Part shown: positions 57,310-64,000 of the stretch, piece after piece
How positions within the stretch are numbered: the first letter of the stretch is position 1
Layout of the letters: each line of letters opens with the position of its first letter
NCBI GenBank assembly: GCA_951640165.1
Contig: OX621265.1
Coordinates: 22,147,001-22,211,000, forward strand
Direction: 5' to 3'
Length of the DNA: 64,000 bases
Source: Pseudoips prasinana
Taxonomy: Eukaryota > Arthropoda > Insecta > Lepidoptera > Nolidae
Notes under the pieces: generated by a model
What the model was told of the DNA's origin: nothing
Databases searched by the model: none
Seen by the model: the letters and a program-made list of their open reading frames with translations, nothing else
Position numbers and translations under genes: made by a program

Positions 57310-58205
57310 CTACTTCACATTACTATCTAGCCTCAGCTTTGTAATCTATATAGCTAGGGTAGGGTCCACAGCGGCCAGCCGGGGGTTGCGGAAGTATCGT
57401 ATGTTCCCGCGACCCCCGGCGCAGGTGTGAGATGGAACACCGGGGTGGTTTTTAGTCAGTAGGAGTCTGACAGACCCCTCCCCCTCCCCCAAGGCGGAGG
57501 ACATCCATGCAGGATTTTCCACCCCACAAAAAAAAAAAAAAAAAGGGTCCTTAGCGGCGAGGATCGCGTTGCCCCCTTAACACGTGATCGGTAATCCCGT
57601 GCAAGTGATCTGTCCCCATTTAGAATTTCATCTTTTTACTTCAGCGGCCGCCTGAGCTGTGGCCCGAACCCCATAAGGGTGCCCTCAGGTATTAGTCGCT
57701 TAAATTAAGCTACTGGTTGAGAGCGTTCTGCGGTAGCCAACTGCTCATTGTTATCAATTCTTTAATTTTAGTATACTATTGCTAAATGTAATAATAATAG
57801 CTTGTAACTTGCTATTTATTATTTATTTCAGGCTATTAAAATATATGTGACGAAACAGACCGCACGGACGGACTAATTCAAAATATTTTGTTGCTTTAAT
57901 TACTGTTTTTATGTACTGCATTGTGAGCTTGACAAGTACAGTCAACAGCAAAAGTAGATGATCAAAATCGGACCTGAGTTTTGAGTTTAGGATGCTATTG
58001 GGTGGCAGTTTCACTAGTTGATATTTTTTACACTTAACACTCACGCACTCAACACCTTCAACTACACTTCACCACCACACAATTTTGTTGCAATTTATGA
58101 TAATTAGTATTGAATATCCGACTTTGATCATCTAATTTTGCTGTTGACTGTACAAGTGTATGTAAATACTCAAGTGCTGAATAAATTTCATTAATTCATT
58201 CATTA
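57310..58205 (+). mobile_element. LINE 3' end fragment L3, copy 2, with three nested inserts
   Basis: Aligns with 21990-22371. Inserts absent from copy 1: about 57357-57543 (a retroposon tail with poly-A), about 57643-57757 (GC-rich, unassigned) and the MITE at 57939-58150. Confidence 0.6.
57939..58150. mobile_element. 212-bp Tc1/mariner-type MITE with known empty site
   Basis: Inverted ends of about 34 bp (cagtcaacagcaaaagtaga at the left) with three mismatches. TA flanks at 57937-57938 and 58151-58152. The paralogous LINE copy at 22312-22325 has the uninterrupted gacaagtacaagtg. Confidence 0.88.
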
Positions 58206-58377
58206 TATGGGAGCATTCCGAAAGAATTCCCTATCAGTAAAAAAAATCTAAATAGTAACATAAACATACAAATAAAAACTTACTTGATAACTTGTTTAGT
58301 TTCATTTCGGTGAAAATTTTAGTTAACTTAACAGGGGTTAGAGCAAAATAGTATTGAAGTGGCGACCACAAACTTTA

Positions 58378-58555
58378 ATAGAGGTAGGGCATAGCGCTTA
58401 TTCGCTCAAAGAGCAGCTCGACTGGGGAAGTACCTCCACCTTACAGAAGACATTCCTTTATAATAACATTTATAACTTCAATGTTGTGTTTCTACGTATG
58501 AGTAAGGTCGCCAGAGCTCATTGGGGCGAGGGGAAGGGTCAGCAACATATGTTTC
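58378..58555 (+). mobile_element. LINE 3' tail L4, left part
   Basis: agagcagctcgactggggaa. It continues at 59453-59570 (gtccatgggcggcggtgatc) after an insertion. Confidence 0.5.
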
Positions 58556-59450
58556 AGATTCAGATACTTTATTGTGGATCATAGGTAGGTACAAAATACA
58601 GATGTTGAACAATATTTTAAGATCCCGCCATACAATAATTAACACACAATCAAAACAATAATTACAAAACACAATGTCAATAAATTAATTAAGAAATATA
58701 TGTCAAATTTAATAATTGTCAAGTTATATAATAAAAATTATTAATAATTAAGATTTCTACATAGATTCGATCTCAGGTATACAAAATGTCAAGACTATTG
58801 CAAGAATACTGAACGCATCATGACTGGGTATTTATTACATCAGAGTTTTATCAGACAGAAAGTCTTTTACAAAATAGTAGCATTTGTTTACCAACAAATC
58901 ATGGAGACTTTTCTTAAATACTTTCATTGCTGTTATTGTTCTAATAGACCCCGGTATATGATTAAATATACATGAAGCTGAGCAAAAAAAACTTTCGTGC
59001 ATAAAATGAGTTTTACTGAGAATCATGGTTACGTATACGCGTACGATATTCCATCAACTCAATATTCTTTTTAATAAATACTGCGGCCTCAAATATGTAT
59101 AGACAGGGCAATGTTAATATGTTCTTCTTTTAAAAAAAAGGTTCACAGGAGTCATTCCGATATATGTTAAATATAGCTCTGATTCAGCTCTCTTGCGCAA
59201 GGAATGCACGCTCTTTGTCTGTACTATTTCCCCAGAATATCACACCGTATCTGAGGATGGAGCTTACGTAGCCATGGTATGCCATACGTAGAGTATTTTG
59301 GTTTGCTACCTTTCTTAATTTATAAAGTGCGAACGAGAACTCACGTAGCCTTTTACACACGTAGTCTACATGGTGTTTCCAATTAATTTTTTGATCAATA
59401 TGTAGTCATAGAAATTTGTGTACTTCAGTTTCCTCGATGTGTTTGCTGAC
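58556..59450 (-). mobile_element. 5'-truncated LINE, antisense, inside L4
   Basis: The - strand reads INWKHHVDYVCKRLREFSFA, then RYGVIFWGNST, and a final open part (58835-59026) with PGSIRTITAMKVFKKSLHDL. These are post-RT blocks of a CR1/Jockey-like LINE. Frame breaks occur in the middle. The 3' end carries an AATAAA near 58572 on the - strand. Confidence 0.65.
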
Positions 59451-59594
59451 TCTTGAAGGCCGGCAACGCACCCGCGCCACCTCCGGTGTTGCAAGTGTCC
59501 ATGGGCGGCGGTGATCACTTACTATCAGGTGACCCACTTGCTCGTTTGTCGCCCTCTTATATAAAATAAAACTGGTAGATTTATCGTGGACCCC

Positions 59595-59705
59595 ATAACG
59601 TGGACCGACCATCTTGAGGGTCGCGGGAAGCCGCCTGATGCGGATAGGCTGGACTCCCCATCGTGAAGACCGTGGGGGGGGGGGGGGAGGACACTGGATC
59701 GGCTG
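59595..59705 (+). mobile_element. RTE 3' tail remnant
   Basis: ggaccgaccatcttgagggt, then gaggacactggatcggctga, similar to 27960-28060. A run of 14 or so G at 59673-59687 interrupts it. Confidence 0.5.
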
Positions 59706-60527
59706 ATATGATAATTAATAATTAAGCATAGTGGTTACTATAATGGAGGTCCGTGTTGAGTACAACATTTGACATCGCAAATTCCCACAAACTGATAATA
59801 ATATTACATCCATTTATCCTAAGTCTCACTTTCGATGTATGTAAGTATATTACAATATTGTTAGTACTTTGTTGCTTAAATATAAGAATAGTTACTTATA
59901 ATTAATGTTAGTATTATTTTATAAGATTTAGACCCCTGTATGGGCGAAGGCCTCCTCCATCATTTTCCATGACTGTCCGTGCCTGACTGTAACGTATGTA
60001 CTGGCTGTTTGGCATAATGACGTGGGACCTTTGCCTGTACATGATTGACATGAATAAACGTCAGTGCGATAATGTCCGCCGTTTTATTTGTATTTCAAAT
60101 ACATAATACTGACCTAACCAACCGAAAATAACAATTAAATCATCATTAATAATTTGTGAATGTACATACATACATAGACTCACGCCTGTTTCCCAGAGGG
60201 ATAGGCAGAGACAACAGACTTCCATTTGTCACGATCCTTGCACATCTTTTTCGCTTCGTTTACTGACATGTGAATGTAATATAAATTTAATTTAATTTAT
60301 AATTTTAATGTTTAATTTTTATTTTGTACTTAGTTTAATCTTATATAACTGTTAAATGTGGCGATTATTATGTACGCCGTTATTGTCATATGCATCTGTG
60401 ACCATTGTTATAATATTTGCTATGTGAATTGTTAATGTTTATGATGTGGCTGTACCCAATAAATAAATAAATAAATTAGAGAGCGCGTTAAGAAAATATC
60501 AAATGGATTGTATAATTTCGAGTCTGA
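59706..60527. other. Mostly unassigned, with one LINE tail fragment
   Basis: 60170-60270 is the antisense 3' end of the LINE family of 51.5 kb (agactcacgcctgtttccca). There is a taaa-repeat at 60459-60475. No gene. Confidence 0.45.
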
Positions 60528-60610
60528 GAAGGCGGTGCGGTGGCGGAGCGGTAACGCCCATGGGTCCGGATACCATGTGGTCGTGGGCTCAATGTGCGCC
60601 CGCACCATTA
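60528..60610 (+). repeat. tRNA-like head, weak
   Basis: gcggtggcggagcggtaacg and a B box-like region cgtgggctcaatgtgc. Neither box is good. It may be a SINE head. Confidence 0.3.
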
Positions 60611-60733
60611 ATAAAACAATATACCATTCATTTTAAAGACTGCCCGACACTTGATTTCATCTTAGCATGTTTAAAATGCTAAAAGTAATAAATCGTGTCC
60701 GTTTCGACCGCACGGCCACGACAAAATTAAGAA

Positions 60734-61361
60734 AAGAAACCTATGCCAAGATTTTGTAATAATTCATAAAAGTTGATTCCCTAAATCATACATTTGTATA
60801 AGTTAAGGCGCTCATAACTAGATGCTCTCACCGGTCCGTAAGCGATCGGCGAGGTTAAGCAACTACGCTCGCGGTCAATCCATAGATGGGTGACCGCCAA
60901 AGTGATTTAATTTCTGAGCGTCTCCGTGCTTCAGAGGGCACGTTAAGCTGTCGGTCCCGGTTGTAATCATTAGAAAACAGTCGTTAAGCCATGTCAGAGG
61001 CCGACTGGGCGGCTTGAGCAACTCTGACACTAGGGTTACCACTAGATACCCATACGATATAAAAAAAAGTTATGGTTAAAAGGTTATATGGGTTTGAACG
61101 TGACCGCGCCATTGAAACGCGGAGAACCGCGCAGCCACGGAGATCTTTATAACGAAGCGTTTCAGAGACCTGAAATTTAGCTAAATAACGTATACAACAT
61201 GTAACTTAATTAACGCACATCCAGAACATAGTTTGTTCAAAATCGATTTATATCATTTTCAATATCGGTAATTTTTTTTCAAAATAATTAATACTACGGA
61301 AATTATTGTCATATTAACCCTGTACAATCAAAACAAATTGAAATGGACCCTAAGTCAAGTA
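60734..61361 (+). repeat. 5S-rRNA-like dispersed repeat, copy 2
   Basis: Aligns along its whole length with 1586-2212 in the same orientation, with about 20 differences, including cggtcc for cagtcc in the 5S-like part. Confidence 0.75.
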
Positions 61362-61411
61362 TGTATTGTATATATTTATAGAATATGTATAGTGTTCGAC
61401 GAGCGTTCCCA

Positions 61412-61859
61412 TTGAGGGACCACATATGAATGTTGAGCTTTTGAAAGCGTCAACCTTTAGTAAAAGTTCTCAAACAATTGTAAATTTAGCCACTAGTTTG
61501 TAAAAGTAGCCACTCCAAAGTTACAATCGGTCAAAGGTGGTCCCTCAGACGTGACTGAGAGGCATCCATAACTCATAACATAGTTAAAATTTCCAACTGC
61601 TATGAATGACTACGAAGATTTGCAAAACTAATCATATTAAATATCGACCTTACCATTTGCTGTATAAAAAGAAATAGCATGCAGAAGATGGTCCCTCAAC
61701 CGATCACCACAAGTTCAGTTTGAGTGGAAACCATAATGGAATTTGGAATTTTTGGATGGTTTAGCGTTAGTAAAGAGTATTTGAACTATTGTAAATTCAA
61801 CCCCTAGGTCGTAAAAGAAGCCATACAAAAGTTACAATCTATCAAAGGTGGTCCCTCAA
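61412..61859. mobile_element. Short TIR element with repeated internal end motifs
   Basis: Ends ttgagggaccac and gtggtccctcaa are perfect 12-bp inverses. The phrase acaatcggtcaaaggtggtc recurs in similar form at 61524 and 61834, and tggtccctca occurs again at 61690. No frame. Superfamily unknown. Confidence 0.55.
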
Positions 61860-61949
61860 TTGAAACGCTTATTATAGGAAAACTACAATTTACTTAGCAT
61901 ACGGAAGTTAAACTGACCAATGATACAGTCTATCCTTTAGTAGTTGGTT

Positions 61950-63006
61950 TTACTTTTTTTTTTATTTATTATTGAAAAAGTACACATTTTAGTTTTAGAC
62001 ATTTTTGCCAAACTGCATAGCAGTTTGTCGGCAACGTTCTCGCTCTGTTTACATTTTTATTACTTAATTGCTATTCAGTTCAGTATGCAATGTTAGTAAG
62101 GAAGTATACAAGATAGAATATAAGATAGAAAGATGTTACTACTAAGTTTATACAATACAAAGTAAAGGATGTCGCGTTTCCACGATGTATAGAATAGTTT
62201 TGTAGGTAGGTAGAAGAAGAAAAGACTAAAGATCAATTTTAAAAAATAATTTAATTACCAAAGAAAAAAATTAACTTGGCCGACACTCTGCCGCGTGTCA
62301 AGATAAAAAAGTTAGGTAGAAGGGTCGTAGGTTTATCACACGATTGTGGGTACGATCTGACAATTTAAAATACCACTCCCCTGGTAGTAGTGTAGTGATG
62401 ACCGGCGCAGTCTTAAGGCTGTAGATTGAGTTCCGGAACTGATGAGGTGGGGTGATCTTCGGAGACGTGGTGTATTTATAGGTGGTAAGTATACTCCGTA
62501 GAAAAGAAACCCCAAGTGGGGTTTAAACACTAACACACTTTATATGTATAGATATACGGCGTTTTTTTAGAACAATGTACGCGTTGGTACTATTTAAATT
62601 TATATTTAAATTATGAGTTTATAAAAAAATTTAGGAACAACTCAGCAGTAGCGTAGTATTTCGTCGAGTGCATGATATGCAAAAAATGTCACGATGAGCG
62701 GAACCTGCGAGTGAACGGACGGTAATCCCGTTCATTGCATACAACACTTCACTCAATGAATACAGCGTAGGCGATACACAGATTAAAAAATAAAAAGTAA
62801 CTAATGTTTCTGTATTATTAATTAGTATAATAAGGTAAGTTGTAGGTTTAAGTCTACAGTTTTGTTATTTTAGATATTTAATTAGGTATTAGAATAAGGT
62901 TTAAATTGATACAAAAATTACCGTAATAGGTTTAAGATTGTAGTTTTAAAATCGTAGTCTTATAAGATTCCATTACATTGCTCTGCAATAATTGAAGGCG
63001 TTACAT
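61950..63006 (-). repeat. Probable gypsy 3' LTR
   Basis: On the - strand a polypurine run ending aaaaaggggggta lies at 63007-63020, next to tgtaacgccttcaatt, a TG start. A TATA-like cctataaatacacc lies near 62468 on the - strand. The far end is not determined. The 129-aa and 66-aa frames in the area are separate matters. Confidence 0.45.
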
Positions 63007-63020
63007 ACCCCCCTTTTTAG

Positions 63021-63561
63021 GATAGGATTTTTCCTGAGTAAAAATCCGCTTCCATACTGAGCAAACTACATATGTCCTTAACTTTTCCTACTGCTATAAG
63101 GTTACAACTCATTCATCACACAGTTACAACATACATACGTCTCACTTTCACTAAATTGCATTCACCACTTTATAGATCGTGGTGTTGCACAGAGAATTTC
63201 AATTTGTTTCACAAAATTCTCACCTATAACAGTAGTAGGTGTTAATTTTGTTATGTCATTTTAACTATACTTGTACTGTCTCGATTACCTAGAATTATAC
63301 AATAGACAACTGTCTTAACTTTTAGGTCGCTAAGACAACAAAATTATCTTGACTTTTAGGTCATCAAGATAAATATCCATTTTTAATTTCCTAGGTGTCT
63401 TTAAGATTAATGGTACTTACAGAAGATAAAGTTTAATTTAGATGAGACATATAGTACCGTTTCTAGATTAAATTATAGACATAATTGTTGGAAGGTTTAG
63501 TAGCAAAGTATATTATAGGGCAGAAAAATTACAAAAAGCAAAAAGAACTATTTTAATGTTG
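63021..63561. other. 3' internal region of the gypsy element, no frame
   Basis: Lies between the pol stop and the polypurine tract. No envelope or other frame is visible. Confidence 0.4.
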
Positions 63562-64000
63562 TTAAGATGTGTAATTATTTATTTTAAAATCTTTAACATG
63601 CCAGGTTCCTAAATTATTACCATTCATATCTTCAATTACATAGACTAATGGTGATTTCTTAGAAATTATACGACATTTAATATATTTTGGAGCTAATTTT
63701 TTTGAGAATTTTTTGTCCTTGTCGCTTTGATAATACGTGCGTTTCCACACCGTATCACCTACATTAAATTCAAAACTTTTTCGGCGCAAATTGTAGTGTT
63801 CGCTGTTTCGTGAATGTGCTTTGAGTAGTGATAGTTGCACTTTCTCAAAGATCTTACGAAGAGATCCCAAGTTTTCAGCGTATGAATCTCTAGGACTGAA
63901 TATTAAATCATCAGCACTTTCAACATCCGTATAGTGTGAACCACAAGACACAAGTTCACGGCCAAAAACTAAAAATGATGGAGTGTACCCAGTAACCTCG
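63562..64000 (-). CDS. Ty3/gypsy pol, integrase C-terminal part, running off the window
   Basis: The frame is open from 64000 down to the stop at 63562, so the 129-aa reading from 63951 is only part of it. It contains a helix (LRKIFEKVQLSLLKAHSRNS), then KSFEFNVGDTVWKR, PKYIKCRIISKKSPLVYVIE and GTWHVKDFK. This is the GPY/F-like C-terminal domain of gypsy integrases. No breaks are seen in this part. The catalytic core should lie to the right of the window. Confidence 0.8.
   Translation of the reverse strand, partial: EVTGYTPSFLVFGRELVSCGSHYTDVESADDLIFSPRDSYAENLGSLRKIFEKVQLSLLKAHSRNSEHYNLRRKSFEFNVGDTVWKRTYYQSDKDKKFSKKLAPKYIKCRIISKKSPLVYVIEDMNGNNLGTWHVKDFKINNYTS

Overview
The window looks like nuclear DNA from a moth or butterfly. 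It is AT-rich, split-gene DNA packed with repeats typical of Lepidoptera: tRNA-derived SINEs, RTE-type LINEs with GATT-repeat tails, 5S-rRNA-like repeats, BEL/Pao and Ty3/gypsy LTR elements, and mariner, hAT and PIF/Harbinger DNA transposons. There are no bacterial features such as operons or ribosome binding sites. Species and family assignments come from reading the sequence alone; no database was searched.

Layout. 1-2235: dispersed repeats, a roughly 60-bp tandem array and a 5S-like repeat. 2236-16042: a 6.9-kb block present twice in direct tandem (2236-9138 and 9139-16042), differing at about three sites. Each copy holds a transposon-protein fragment with a cysteine-peptidase-like motif, a LINE 3' end, a hAT-type element with an exact 8-bp target duplication and a SWIM-finger fragment, an intact 351-aa mariner transposase with perfect element ends, and SINEs. 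17115-21077: an apparently complete DNA transposon with 32-bp inverted ends and a two-exon transposase gene (788 aa, candidate D-D-D/E triad) of a superfamily I cannot name with confidence.

The only convincing host gene starts 31 bp after that transposon. It is a ZAD-C2H2 zinc-finger gene on the + strand, running from 21109 to 57135. I reconstruct six exon positions: ZAD part 1 (21109-21210), ZAD part 2 (26679-26807), an acidic linker (28547-28799), linker exon A, linker exon B, and a seven-finger terminal exon (56453-57135). With exons A2 and B2 the model totals exactly 1404 nt (467 aa plus stop). The A/B exon cassette occurs three times (about 30.3-35.1, 47.7-51.3 and 53.5-55.0 kb). All three A exons and the intact B exon begin and end in phase 1, so they could be skipped, swapped or stacked without breaking the frame. 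An eighth zinc finger after the stop codon has decayed.

The 36-kb gene is mostly mobile DNA in its introns. The pieces are: a near-full-length RTE LINE (23094-26298); Ty3/gypsy fragments with hairpin-rich satellite LTRs (30.9-33.5 kb); a hAT element (35309-47195) with an 8.3-kb env-bearing BEL/Pao provirus (38721-47035) inside it; a PIF/Harbinger derivative (48768-49706); another LINE (about 51.5-53.4 kb); several MITEs; and many SINEs. A GC-rich element carrying a 20-bp minisatellite lies at four places around the cassettes in alternating orientation.

From 57.3 kb to the end there are only repeats: LINE tails, a 212-bp MITE whose empty site is visible elsewhere in the window, a second 5S-like repeat, a TIR element with repeated ends, and the LTR and integrase C-terminus of another Ty3/gypsy element running off the right edge.
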